Assembly (NCBI RefSeq): GCF_014280235.1
Contig: NZ_CP047940.1
Span: forward strand, 2,666,001 to 2,730,000
DNA: 64,000 nt
Source of the DNA: Cyanobium sp. NS01
GTDB taxonomy: Bacteria > Cyanobacteriota > Cyanobacteriia > PCC-6307 > Cyanobiaceae
Reading direction: 5' to 3'
Of the stretch, positions 36,810-47,687 are shown one piece after another; the stretch's first letter is position 1; the number at the start of each line of letters is the position of its first letter. The position numbers were made by a program, and so were the translations under genes. A model generated the notes under the pieces. It was given only the letters and a program-made list of their open reading frames with translations. It searched no databases and was not told where the DNA came from.

Positions 36810-38054
36810 CTAGAAGATCGGCAGCCGCAGCAGCTGGGCCCAGACGCTGGCCCCCGCCTCGAGGCCAGCGCAGTCGGCGGGGAGTTCCAGCAACAGGTCT
36901 GCCCCCTGCAACGAGCCGATCCGGGAAGAGGCCTGGCTGCCTTCCAACCGGGCCAGGAGCTGGCCCGCAGGCCCCACCTCCAGGCGGGCCCGGGCCAGCT
37001 CAGGCCGGCCCGGGGAACGCCGCAGGGGCGTGGCCAGCTGCACCTGCAGGCGCGGCAGCAGGGTCACCTCGGCGCCCTCCAGCCGCTGCAGGGCCGGCCA
37101 GAGCAGCTGCAGCGCCGTGATCGCCGCCGCCACCGGGTTGCCCGGCAGCCCGAAGAACGGCCGGCCCAGCACCGCCCCGAAGGCAAAGGGGCGGCCCGGC
37201 CTGAGGAGCAGCTTCCAGAACGCCACGGCGCCCAGCTCCTCCACCAGGGGACGGATCCAGTCGCTGTCGCCCGCCGACACCCCACCGGTGCTCACGACCA
37301 CATCGCAGCTGGCCGCGAGCTGCTCAAGGGACCGCCGCAGACTCTGCGGGTCATCGGCCACCACCAGGGGGGCCTGCACGCCGTAGCCCAGCCGCGCCAG
37401 CAGAGCCTCCAGCAGGGTGCCGTTGCTCTCCCAGATCGCCCCCGCTGGCCGCGGCTGCCCCACCGGCGTGAGCTCATCGCCGCTGATCAGCAGGCCCAGC
37501 CGCGGCTGCGGCCGCAGCGGCAGGCAGGCCACGCCGCAGCTGGCCAGCCGGGCCAGGTCGGCGGGCCCCAGGCGCTGGCCGGCCCCGATCAGCACCTGGC
37601 CGGGGGCAGCCTCCTCGTCGGCCGCCCGGATCCAGGGGTTGGCTCCAGCCTCGCGCTGCAACACCAGCTCGGTGCCGGCTGGATCGACCCCCGCCAGCTC
37701 CTGGGGCAGCACCCGCTCCGAGCCCTCAGGCACCGGAGCCCCCGTGAGAATGCGCAGGGCCTCGCCGGCCTGGAGCGGGCGCTCGAACGGGGCGCCGGGG
37801 GCGGAGCGTCCCACCAGCCGCCAGCGGCTGCCGAGGGGCGGCGGCGGCGCCGAGCCAGCCAGGGCGTAGCCATCCATGATCGAGGCACGGAACCCCGGCA
37901 CCGCCTGGGCCGCCACCACCGCCGCGGCCGTGACCCGGCCCAGCGCCGCGGCCAGGGGCAGCTCTTCCGAGCCGGGGAGGGGGTGGAGTGCCTCCAGCAC
38001 CTGGCGGCGGGCGACGTCCAGCGGCAGGCCCTCAGCGGGGAACGGTTCTGTCAT
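36810..38054 (-). CDS. moeA: Molybdopterin molybdenumtransferase MoeA
   Basis: The 414-aa protein has the MoeA domain order: N-terminal RQVLEALHPL, domain with SIMDGYALAG, LTGAPVPEG, LLISGDELTPVG, the MPT-binding VVSTGGVSAGDSDWI, FFGLPGNPVAAA, and a C-terminal beta domain. It inserts molybdate into adenylated molybdopterin. It lies six bases beyond the HAD-MoaC fusion, so both are surely in one leftward transcript. Confidence 0.94.
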   Translation of the reverse strand: MTEPFPAEGLPLDVARRQVLEALHPLPGSEELPLAAALGRVTAAAVVAAQAVPGFRASIMDGYALAGSAPPPPLGSRWRLVGRSAPGAPFERPLQAGEALRILTGAPVPEGSERVLPQELAGVDPAGTELVLQREAGANPWIRAADEEAAPGQVLIGAGQRLGPADLARLASCGVACLPLRPQPRLGLLISGDELTPVGQPRPAGAIWESNGTLLEALLARLGYGVQAPLVVADDPQSLRRSLEQLAASCDVVVSTGGVSAGDSDWIRPLVEELGAVAFWKLLLRPGRPFAFGAVLGRPFFGLPGNPVAAAITALQLLWPALQRLEGAEVTLLPRLQVQLATPLRRSPGRPELARARLEVGPAGQLLARLEGSQASSRIGSLQGADLLLELPADCAGLEAGASVWAQLLRLPIF

Positions 38055-38060
38055 GGCGGC

Positions 38061-39476
38061 TCAGACCTCCGCTTCGGGGCGGACCCAGGCCCCATTCCGC
38101 CCACCGTCCTTGCGCACCAGCCGCACCGGCCCGATGGTCATGGCGGGATCCCGGGACTTCACCATGTCGTACAGGGTGAGCAGACCCACCTGCACGGCCG
38201 TGAGCGCTTCCATCTCCACCCCGGTGGGGCCGGTGGTGCGGGCTGCCACCTCCACCCTGAGACCGGAGCGCTGCTGCGCCGGCTCGATCGTCACGTCCAG
38301 ACCGGTCAGGGCCAGGGGGTGGCAGAGGGGAATCAGCTCCGAGGTGCGCTTGGCCGCCTGGATCGCCGCCACCCTGGCCACGGCCAGCACATCCCCCTTG
38401 GCGGTGCGGCCCTCCAGCACCGCCGCCAGCAGCGCCGGGTCCATGCTGATGAAGCCCTCCGCCACGGCGCTGCGCAGGCTGGGGGGCCGCTCCCCCACCT
38501 CCACCATGCGGGCCTCGCCGCGGCTGTTCAGGTGGGTGAGCGCCGGTGCCTCCAACCAGGCCGCGGCGCCGGGGCAGTGGTGCACCACACCCTCCACCAC
38601 CCCGGCGGCGTAGTTGCCGTTCATGCCCATGAACTCCCCCTGGGCCAGATAGAGCTGCTGCCGGGCGGCAGCGGGCAGGCCCAGGGCCTGCTTCAACGCG
38701 GGATCGGCGTTGGCCACCAGGATCGAGCGCAGCTCGCTCTGGAGCACCGGCAGGTCGTTGCCGCTGTCACCGGCGAACAGGGTGTCGTCGCGGCCGAAGC
38801 CCAGCTGGGCCATCAGGAAGCGCACGGCGTGCAGCTTCGTGGCTGAAGCGGGCAGCACATCCAGCAGGCCCACGCCGGCGGGCTCATCCAGGCTGTGGAT
38901 CACGCTGGCCGCCACCCCCTCCTGCGCCAGCCGCGCCTCGATGCGGGCCCGCAGCGGTGCCACCTCCAGGGCCGGGTCCACATAGAAGCTCAGCTTGTGG
39001 AGGCTCTGGTGGCTGGGCTCCTGCAGCCGCAGCTCCGGCAGGTGCTCCAGCAGCGGCCACAGCGCCTCGCCGCTGCGGCCGCCCCAGTCGGCGGCGATCG
39101 CCCCATCCCAGCCCCGCTGCCGGATCCAGCCGGACGGCCCTACCTCCAGGATGGTGGTGCCCACATCGGCGACCACCCAGGCCGGCTCGGGCAGGGAGTA
39201 GCGCTCGATCGCCTCGGCCACCAGGGCCGGATCCCGGCCGGACACGTAGGCCAGGGTGACCTGGGGCCGCTGCACCAGGCGGGCGAACAGGCTCCGGGCT
39301 GCGCTGGATTCGCTCTGGTGGCCGTTCGGCACCAGGGTGCGGTCGAGATCACTGCAGAGCAGCAGCCGTGAGGGGGGCAGCGGCCGTTGGCCAGCCTGAG
39401 CTGGCGGTTGCAAAGCCGAGCGGGGATCGGAGGCCATCAGCCGAGGGGGCCCTCCCCACACGTCTACGCCCGACAA
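38061..39476 (-). CDS. moaC: Fusion of HAD (sucrose-phosphatase-like) domain and MoaC
   Basis: One uninterrupted 471-codon frame joins two known domains. Residues about 36-300 are a HAD-IIB phosphatase of the sucrose-6-phosphate phosphatase type: CSDLDRTLV (Asp43, Asp45), [16 protein letters not shown] (Lys) and AGDSGNDLP (237-241). Residues about 311-471 are a full MoaC (cyclic pyranopterin monophosphate synthase) with [34 protein letters not shown] and LYDMVKS (Asp437, Lys440, matching the catalytic pair of E. coli MoaC). No stop or obvious internal ATG separates them. An internal start for MoaC alone (such as a GTG near residue 297) cannot be excluded. It lies between sps and moeA. Confidence 0.88.
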   Translation of the reverse strand: MSGVDVWGGPPRLMASDPRSALQPPAQAGQRPLPPSRLLLCSDLDRTLVPNGHQSESSAARSLFARLVQRPQVTLAYVSGRDPALVAEAIERYSLPEPAWVVADVGTTILEVGPSGWIRQRGWDGAIAADWGGRSGEALWPLLEHLPELRLQEPSHQSLHKLSFYVDPALEVAPLRARIEARLAQEGVAASVIHSLDEPAGVGLLDVLPASATKLHAVRFLMAQLGFGRDDTLFAGDSGNDLPVLQSELRSILVANADPALKQALGLPAAARQQLYLAQGEFMGMNGNYAAGVVEGVVHHCPGAAAWLEAPALTHLNSRGEARMVEVGERPPSLRSAVAEGFISMDPALLAAVLEGRTAKGDVLAVARVAAIQAAKRTSELIPLCHPLALTGLDVTIEPAQQRSGLRVEVAARTTGPTGVEMEALTAVQVGLLTLYDMVKSRDPAMTIGPVRLVRKDGGRNGAWVRPEAEV

Positions 39477-39506
39477 GTCTGGCGCGGGGGGGCGCTGGTC
39501 CAGGGG

Positions 39507-41687
39507 CTAGAGGCTGAGGAAGTCGTAGTGGTCGATCGCCTCGAGAATGCCCCGGGCATGGGACTGGGAGGCCAGGTAGATGTGTTCCGTCTCGCCCAGG
39601 TTGGAGAGTTCCTCGCAATGGCGGTTGGCCACCACCACGCCGAGGGTGTTGCCGCGCAGCATGTCTTCATCGCCCCCTGAACCGCCGGTGACCAGGATTC
39701 GCTCCAGGGGGATCCGCCAGCGCTGGGCCGCGAAGCGCAGCGCCTGGCCCTTGGAGGCGCGGGCCGGCACCAGATCCAGATACTGGCCGAAGGACAGGGT
39801 GAGATTCACCGACAGCTCGTGCTGCCGCAGCAGGGCCCGCACCTCCTCCACCGCGGGAGCCAGAGCGCCGTCGTAGTGATACGACAACTTGAAGGTGCTC
39901 TGTTCGTTGCGCGCCTGGAGGTGCAGCCCAGGCAGTTCCCGCAGCAGCCGCCGGATCACCCACGGGGTCCACAGGTGGTTGATGTGGGAGGCCCAGGCCA
40001 GATCGGGCAACCAGTTCGGCGAGTAGTAGATCTCCGTGCCCAGGCTGGTGATCAGGATGTCCGGCAGGGGAATGGCGTACTCGCGGATGATGCCCAGCAC
40101 CGAATCGAGGCGGCGGCCGCTGGCGATGCCGAACAGCCAGTCGTTGCCGCGCTCCCTGAGCACGGCGCTGAGCTGGTCGAGGCCGGCCCGGTCGCCCAGC
40201 AGGGTGTTGTCCACCGCCGAGAACAGAGCCTTGCTGTGGCCGCGGGTGCTGCGCACCATCGGTGGTGCCGGCACGTCGAGACTGCCCTCCACCAGGTGGC
40301 GCAGTTTGCACAGGTAGGTCTCGGCATGGGCGTCCCAGGAGTAGTGGCGGGCCACCAGCCGGGCACCGTTACTGGAGAAGCTCTGCCAGCGGCGGGAGTC
40401 GGCCAGGATCGCCAGCAGAGCCTCGGCCATGGCCCCGGTGTTGAGGGGGTCCACCAGCAGGCCATTGCGGCAGTTGGCGATGATGTCCACCGGTCCACCG
40501 TTTTCGGTGGCCACCACGGGCAAGCCACTGGCGGCCGCCTCCAGCAGCGTGAGCCCGAACGGCTCGGTGAGGGCCGGATTGATGAACACCCCCCGCGAGG
40601 CCGCGGCCAGGCGGTAGATCATCGGCACCTGCTCGGCGCTGTGATGCTTGGGCAGCGCCACCCGGCCATGCAGCCCATGGCTGTCGATCGCCACCAACAG
40701 CTCGATGAACACGGCCTGCGGACCCTCATCGAGATCGCGGATGTCATCGCGGTTGCCGGCCACGATCACCAGGTTGGCCTGTTCCTGCAGGGGCAGGCTG
40801 GCGCCGTAGGCCTCCACCAGCGTGATCAGGTTCTTGCGCAGATCGGGCCGTGACAGGGCCAGGATGATCGGCTTCTGCGGCTGCTTCAGAAACCACGCCA
40901 GGCTGGCCTTGAACGACTCGGCAGCGGCGATGTCGTGATCAGACGAGCCGTTCGGGGCGGCCTCAGGCAGGTGGAACTGCTCGAGATCGGTGCCCGGCGG
41001 TATCACCACCATCTTGGCGGGGATGGAACCGTCATAGAGCCCGTATTGATCTTCGATCTCATTGCGGGTGCTGGTGATCACCAGGGAGGCCTGGGTGATC
41101 ACCTCTTCCTCGGCATCGATGCGGCGCGAGATGTTGTATCGGCTCTCGATCTGCTCCAGCGACAGCCCCATCGAGAGCAGCCGCCGGTACTTGTCCCGCC
41201 CCAGGGAGTGGCCGGTGTGCACCAGGGGCAGTCCAGTGCGGTGGGCCAGCCTCACTCCCACATAGCCGGCATCGGCGTAGTGGCTGTGCAGCACATCGGG
41301 CCGCTGGGGCTGGGCCTGGATCCAGGCCAGCAGGTTGTCGGTGAAGCTGTCGAGGTGGTCCCAGAGCTCCTCCTTGCGCAGGTACTCCGCCGGACCGGCC
41401 TCAATGCGCACGATCCGGGCCCCGGGCCCGAGCGGCTCCAGCGGCACGGCGTAGTCGGCGCTCACAGCCGGATCGGCCACCAGCCGGGTCACCAGATCCA
41501 CCCCCGCCACCTGGGGGTGGCGAGCCAGCGCCCGGGAGAGCTCCACCACATATTTGCTCTGGCCGCCCGTGTCGGCGTCGCGGCCCAGTTCCAGATCGTG
41601 GCCGCGGATGAGGCCATGCAGGCTGATCAGCAGCAGGCGCAGCGGCGCTGCGGAACCGCCGGGCTCAGACTCGGACTGGGCTGGCAA
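39507..41687 (-). CDS. sps: Sucrose-phosphate synthase with degenerate phosphatase-like domain
   Basis: The 726-aa protein has a GT4/GT-B glucosyltransferase (residues about 1-470): LISLHGLIRGHDLELGRDADTGGQSKYVVEL, HSHYADAGYVG, HTGHSLGRDK, and the donor-site motif FINPALTEPFGLTLLEAAASGLP. The C-terminal 240 residues resemble sucrose-phosphate phosphatase, but motif I reads FSAVDNT: Ala491 replaces the nucleophilic Asp while Asp493 remains, and motif IV reads GGSGGDEDML. The phosphatase activity is therefore probably lost. It makes sucrose-6-phosphate, a compatible-solute precursor. The start is TTG. A separate HAD domain with intact aspartates is encoded just downstream. Confidence 0.92.
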   Translation of the reverse strand: MPAQSESEPGGSAAPLRLLLISLHGLIRGHDLELGRDADTGGQSKYVVELSRALARHPQVAGVDLVTRLVADPAVSADYAVPLEPLGPGARIVRIEAGPAEYLRKEELWDHLDSFTDNLLAWIQAQPQRPDVLHSHYADAGYVGVRLAHRTGLPLVHTGHSLGRDKYRRLLSMGLSLEQIESRYNISRRIDAEEEVITQASLVITSTRNEIEDQYGLYDGSIPAKMVVIPPGTDLEQFHLPEAAPNGSSDHDIAAAESFKASLAWFLKQPQKPIILALSRPDLRKNLITLVEAYGASLPLQEQANLVIVAGNRDDIRDLDEGPQAVFIELLVAIDSHGLHGRVALPKHHSAEQVPMIYRLAAASRGVFINPALTEPFGLTLLEAAASGLPVVATENGGPVDIIANCRNGLLVDPLNTGAMAEALLAILADSRRWQSFSSNGARLVARHYSWDAHAETYLCKLRHLVEGSLDVPAPPMVRSTRGHSKALFSAVDNTLLGDRAGLDQLSAVLRERGNDWLFGIASGRRLDSVLGIIREYAIPLPDILITSLGTEIYYSPNWLPDLAWASHINHLWTPWVIRRLLRELPGLHLQARNEQSTFKLSYHYDGALAPAVEEVRALLRQHELSVNLTLSFGQYLDLVPARASKGQALRFAAQRWRIPLERILVTGGSGGDEDMLRGNTLGVVVANRHCEELSNLGETEHIYLASQSHARGILEAIDHYDFLSL

Positions 41688-41802
41688 CGGGATGGCGACA
41701 GGCAGCGGGGAGCCCCTCTAGCCTGATCGAAGACGACCCAGGGAGCAAGAAGGCGTCTGGCCGCCGGGGGAGACAGGAGCAGCGGCAGCGGGCCATGGGA
41801 GG

Positions 41803-43080
41803 GTGAGATCACGTTTCTCCGTGCCCGTGGCCCCTCCGCAGCGTTCGCGCACCTCCACCCTGGCCTGCGCCTTCCTCACGCTGCTCAACGACCGCCTCAG
41901 CGAGTCGCTGATCTTTCCGCTGCTGCCCTTTCTGCTGGCGGGGTTCAGCAGTGATGGCCGCATTCTCGGGCTGCTGGCCGGCAGCTATGCCCTGGCCCAG
42001 TTCAGCTTCACGCCGCTGATCGGCGCCCTCAGCGACCATCTCGGCCGCCGCCCCGTGATCGCGGGTTGCGTGGGCGGATCGGTGCTCGGCCTGGGCCTGT
42101 TCGCCCTCACCCTCTCGATCGACTGGAGCACGATTCCCTGGGCGGCCGGCAGTGCCCTGCCCCTGGGCCTGTTGTTCCTGGGACGGCTGGTGGACGGCGT
42201 CAGCGGCGGTACCGCCGCCACCGCCAGCGCCGCCCTGGCGGACATCACCCCGCCGGAGAAGCGGGCCAAGGCCTTCGGCCTGATCGGGGTGGCCTTCGGG
42301 CTCGGCTTCATCCTGGGGCCGGCCATGGGCGGACTGCTGGGCCGCATCAACGTGATCCTGCCGCTGATGATCGCCGTGGGCATCGCGGTGCTCAACCTGG
42401 TGCTGGTGCTGGCGGTGCTGCCGGAGACCCATCCCCCCGAGGCGCGCCTGCCCCTGCCGCGGCGCCGCGACCTGCAACCCTTCAGCCAGCTGGCAAGGGT
42501 GTTCAGCAACCCCCAGGTGCGCCGGCTCTGCGCCGCCTTCTTTCTGTTCTTTCTCGGCTTCAGCGGCTTCACCGCCGTGCTGGTGCTCTATTTCAAGCAG
42601 GCCTTCGACTGGGGCCCGGGCCTGGCCGGTGCCGCCTTCCTGGTGGTGGGCCTGGTCGCCACCGTGGTGCAGGGGGGGCTGATCGGTCCGCTGGTGAAGC
42701 GCTTCGGTGAGTGGCGGCTCAGCCTGGCCGGCCTCGGTTTCGTGATCGCAGGCTGCCTGCTGGTGGCCCTGGCAGACCGCGCCAACGCCACGACGCTGGT
42801 ATTCAACGGTGTGGGCCTGCTGGCCCTGGGCACCGGGTTGGTGACCCCCTGCCTGCGCTCCCTGGTGTCGCGCCGGCTCGACGATTCCGGCCAGGGGGCC
42901 GCCCTGGGCAGCCTGCAGGGACTGCAGAGTCTGGCGGGCTTCATCGGCCCGCCGCTGGGGGGCCTGGCCTTCGAGACCATCAGCTGGAGGAGCCCGCTGT
43001 GGCTCGGCATCGCCCTGATGCTGGGGGTCGTGGCGCTGGTGGCTGGAGGACTGCCGAACCGCTCCGTCAAGTCAGGCTGA
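41803..43080 (+). CDS. MFS transporter (TetA-like drug/metabolite efflux)
   Basis: The 425-aa protein has 12 hydrophobic segments and MFS motifs: LNDRLSESLIFPLLPFLL in helix 1, GALSDHLGRRPV in the 2-3 loop and GVAFGLGFILGPAMGG in helix 5. The pattern is that of the DHA1/TetA efflux branch. The substrate cannot be told from sequence. The start is GTG at 41803 (or 41821). It is divergent from sps and lies 38 bases before ppk. Confidence 0.85.
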   Translation: MRSRFSVPVAPPQRSRTSTLACAFLTLLNDRLSESLIFPLLPFLLAGFSSDGRILGLLAGSYALAQFSFTPLIGALSDHLGRRPVIAGCVGGSVLGLGLFALTLSIDWSTIPWAAGSALPLGLLFLGRLVDGVSGGTAATASAALADITPPEKRAKAFGLIGVAFGLGFILGPAMGGLLGRINVILPLMIAVGIAVLNLVLVLAVLPETHPPEARLPLPRRRDLQPFSQLARVFSNPQVRRLCAAFFLFFLGFSGFTAVLVLYFKQAFDWGPGLAGAAFLVVGLVATVVQGGLIGPLVKRFGEWRLSLAGLGFVIAGCLLVALADRANATTLVFNGVGLLALGTGLVTPCLRSLVSRRLDDSGQGAALGSLQGLQSLAGFIGPPLGGLAFETISWRSPLWLGIALMLGVVALVAGGLPNRSVKSG

Positions 43081-43118
43081 TACCCGAGCCGGCCCGACCC
43101 GATTGCTACCTTTCAACC

Positions 43119-45275
<2,157 letters not shown>

Positions 45276-45490
45276 AGGCTCCAGGCTTGACCTGAACGGG
45301 CCAGGCGGTAACCTCCCACCGAGAACAACTCAGGCAGCGAGGCAGGGCGGAGGACCCGGTTGAGACAAAGAAATGCATCGGTAGACACCAAAGCATGCAT
45401 TGGTGGGTCGCATTTCCGAAAGTCTTCGCAATTTACCCCTTGCCTTCAGGTCAGTAGTGCTACATTCCGCCCACATTCAATTTCGGAGGC

Positions 45491-46486
45491 ATGGGTGTGG
45501 GGACGCCTTTGCAATCCGGTTCGGACGTCAACTTGATTGACGTCAAAAAGCCGGCCGCATCAGCTTCAAAATCACGCACGCCAAGTGCACGGGCTTCGGG
45601 CCGCCTGAGTGCCGATTCCATCGGCTGGTATCTCAGCAACATTGGCCGTGTGCCACTTCTCACGCCGGCCGAAGAAATTGAGCTGGCCCATCACGTTCAG
45701 GCCGGCAAGCGTATGCAGGTTGTTCCTCTCGAGGAGCTCACGCCCAAGCAGACGCGCCAGATCCGCATGGCCCAGAGGGCGCGGGATCGCATGATGGCGG
45801 CCAACCTGCGCCTAGTGGTGAGCGTGGCCAAGAAGTACCAGAATCAGGGCCTGGAGCTGCTGGATCTGGTCCAGGAAGGGGCCATCGGCCTGGAGCGCGC
45901 CGTGGACAAGTTCGATCCGGCCATGGGCTACAAGTTCTCCACCTACGCCTACTGGTGGATTCGCCAGGGCATGACCCGGGCGATCGACAACAGCGCCCGC
46001 ACGATCCGCCTGCCGATCCACATCAGCGAGAAGCTCTCCAAGATGCGCCGCATCACCAGGGAGCTCTCCCATCGGCTCGGACGGCAACCCAACCGCCTGG
46101 AGCTGGCCCATGCCATGGACATGCGCCCCCAGGACCTGGAGGAGCTGATGGCCCAGAGCGCCCCCTGCGCCTCCCTCGATGCCCACGCCCGCGGCGAAGA
46201 GGATCGCAGCACCCTGGGCGAGCTGATCGCCGATCCGGCCAGCAACGAACACTTCGACTCGATGGATCGCCACATCCAGAAGGAGCACCTCGGCGCCTGG
46301 CTCTCCCAGCTCAACGAACGGGAGCAGAAGATCATCCGCTTGCGCTTCGGCCTGGAGGGCTCCGAGCCTCTCACCCTGGCCGAGATCGGACGTCTGATCA
46401 ACGTGTCCCGCGAGCGGGTGCGGCAGCTGGAGGCCAAGGCGATCATGAAGCTGCGGCTGATGAGCAACTACCAGCAGGCGGCCTGA
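45491..46486 (+). CDS. Group 2 (type II alternative) sigma-70 factor
   Basis: The 331-aa factor lacks region 1.1 and has region 1.2 (DSIGWYLSNIGRVPLLTPAEEIELA), region 2 with NLRLVVSVAKKYQNQGLELLDLVQEGAIGLERAVDKFDP and YWWIRQGMTRAI, region 3, and region 4 with LTLAEIGRLINVSRERVRQLEAKA. This is the pattern of cyanobacterial SigB/C/D/E-type factors. Which one cannot be decided here. The 215-base upstream region (45276-45490) is relatively AT-rich and holds TTGCCT and TACATT elements that may be its promoter. Confidence 0.9.
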   Translation: MGVGTPLQSGSDVNLIDVKKPAASASKSRTPSARASGRLSADSIGWYLSNIGRVPLLTPAEEIELAHHVQAGKRMQVVPLEELTPKQTRQIRMAQRARDRMMAANLRLVVSVAKKYQNQGLELLDLVQEGAIGLERAVDKFDPAMGYKFSTYAYWWIRQGMTRAIDNSARTIRLPIHISEKLSKMRRITRELSHRLGRQPNRLELAHAMDMRPQDLEELMAQSAPCASLDAHARGEEDRSTLGELIADPASNEHFDSMDRHIQKEHLGAWLSQLNEREQKIIRLRFGLEGSEPLTLAEIGRLINVSRERVRQLEAKAIMKLRLMSNYQQAA

Positions 46487-46508
46487 ACGCGATGGGGCGG
46501 CACTGAGC

Positions 46509-47186
46509 GTGCAGGGCTGGCAGCAGCAGCTGGTGGGGGTGCTGGCCGTGCTCTCCTGGCTGGCTGTGCTGGCCGCCGGGGCCACCCTGCTGCGGCGCCG
46601 CTGGGGCCAGGAAGCGGGCGAGGCACCACGGGAATGGAGCCGCAAGCTGGTGCACATCGGCACAGGCGCGGTCGTGCCGATCGCCTGGGGGCTGGGGATC
46701 GCGCGGGAGATCGCCGTGCCAGCAGCGGCCCTGGTGACTCTGCTGGCCGCCCTGAATCACCGCCTGCGCCTGCTGCCGGCGGTGGAGGATGTGGGCCGCC
46801 GCAGCTACGGCACGGTGGCCTACGGCGCCTCCATTGCCCTGCTGCTCTGGTGCTGTTGGCCCCAGCAACCGGCCACAGTGGCGGCGGGGGTGCTGGTGAT
46901 GGCCGTCGGGGACGGCCTGGCCGGATTGATCGGGCCGCTGCGCCCGTCGCCGAGCTGGCAGGTGCTGGGCCAGCGACGCTCCCTGCTGGGCACGGCGGTG
47001 ATGGCTCTGGCCAGCGCTGTCGTGCTGATCCTGCTGGCCAGCGTCGCTACGGGTCCCTCTCCTCTCTGGGTGCTGCCGATCGCCCTGGCCGCCACCGCCC
47101 TGGAACAGGTGGGGGTGGCAGGGATCGACAACCTCACCGTGCCGCTGGGGGTGGCCTGGCTGTGGCAAGCCCTGGGCCCCAGCTGA
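46509..47186 (+). CDS. Phytol/dolichol kinase family membrane protein
   Basis: The 225-aa protein has about six membrane segments and family motifs REWSRKLVHIGTGAVVP and VMAVGDGLAGLIG. In cyanobacteria this family (VTE5-like) phosphorylates phytol for tocopherol or chlorophyll recycling. The substrate is inferred from the organism type. GTG start, 23 bases after the sigma factor stop. Confidence 0.8.
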   Translation: MQGWQQQLVGVLAVLSWLAVLAAGATLLRRRWGQEAGEAPREWSRKLVHIGTGAVVPIAWGLGIAREIAVPAAALVTLLAALNHRLRLLPAVEDVGRRSYGTVAYGASIALLLWCCWPQQPATVAAGVLVMAVGDGLAGLIGPLRPSPSWQVLGQRRSLLGTAVMALASAVVLILLASVATGPSPLWVLPIALAATALEQVGVAGIDNLTVPLGVAWLWQALGPS

Positions 47187-47203
47187 GTCGGGCTGGCTGG
47201 GCG

Positions 47204-47527
47204 TCAGGCCCGAAACAGATCCTCGCAGCGCCGCTCCCAGTCGACGGAGGTGCCCAGAGCCGCCACCACCAGCCGGTCGCCTGACTCCTCCTTCAGCCGC
47301 AGCTGCCACTGGCGGATCAGGTCGGCCCGCTCCATCCAGGCCTGCATCACCGTGCGGTGAATCAGCGCGGCATCCCAGTGGCGCTGCTGACCGATGCCCT
47401 GGGCCCAGCCGAGCAGCTCATCGAGCTGGAACGGCCGGAAGCCGGCCACAGCCGGGCCCCTCGATTGCTCCAGGTAGAACACCTGCAATGGATCGCTGAG
47501 GCCACAGAACTGGAGAAGGTAAGTCAT
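47204..47527 (-). CDS. Hypothetical protein
   Basis: The 107-aa, soluble, Trp/Gln-rich protein (MTYLLQFCGLSDPLQVFYLEQS) has good codon and residue composition. No family is recognised. It converges on the phytol-kinase-like gene with 17 bases between stops. The 160-base AT-richer stretch beyond its start (47528-47687) contains a possible -35/-10 pair on the minus strand (TTGAGA, 17 bases, TGCAAT). Confidence 0.65.
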   Translation of the reverse strand: MTYLLQFCGLSDPLQVFYLEQSRGPAVAGFRPFQLDELLGWAQGIGQQRHWDAALIHRTVMQAWMERADLIRQWQLRLKEESGDRLVVAALGTSVDWERRCEDLFRA

Positions 47528-47687
47528 GACGGCTCCAACAACAGCCAGACAACCCTATGGAGAGCTCAATGGCAAGCTGTCCAGAGCGAACATTTCATTG
47601 CAATAGCAACAGGTAGCAGTCTCAAGTGTTGAGTGCTAAATCACTGCAACCTGGATGACTGCAGCCTCAATGGCTAAGCATGGGAGC

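Noticed and set aside
42711-43118. Upstream extension of the ppk frame through the end of the MFS gene
   Set aside because: The extension is an out-of-frame reading of the transporter; ppk clearly begins at the ATG at 43119.
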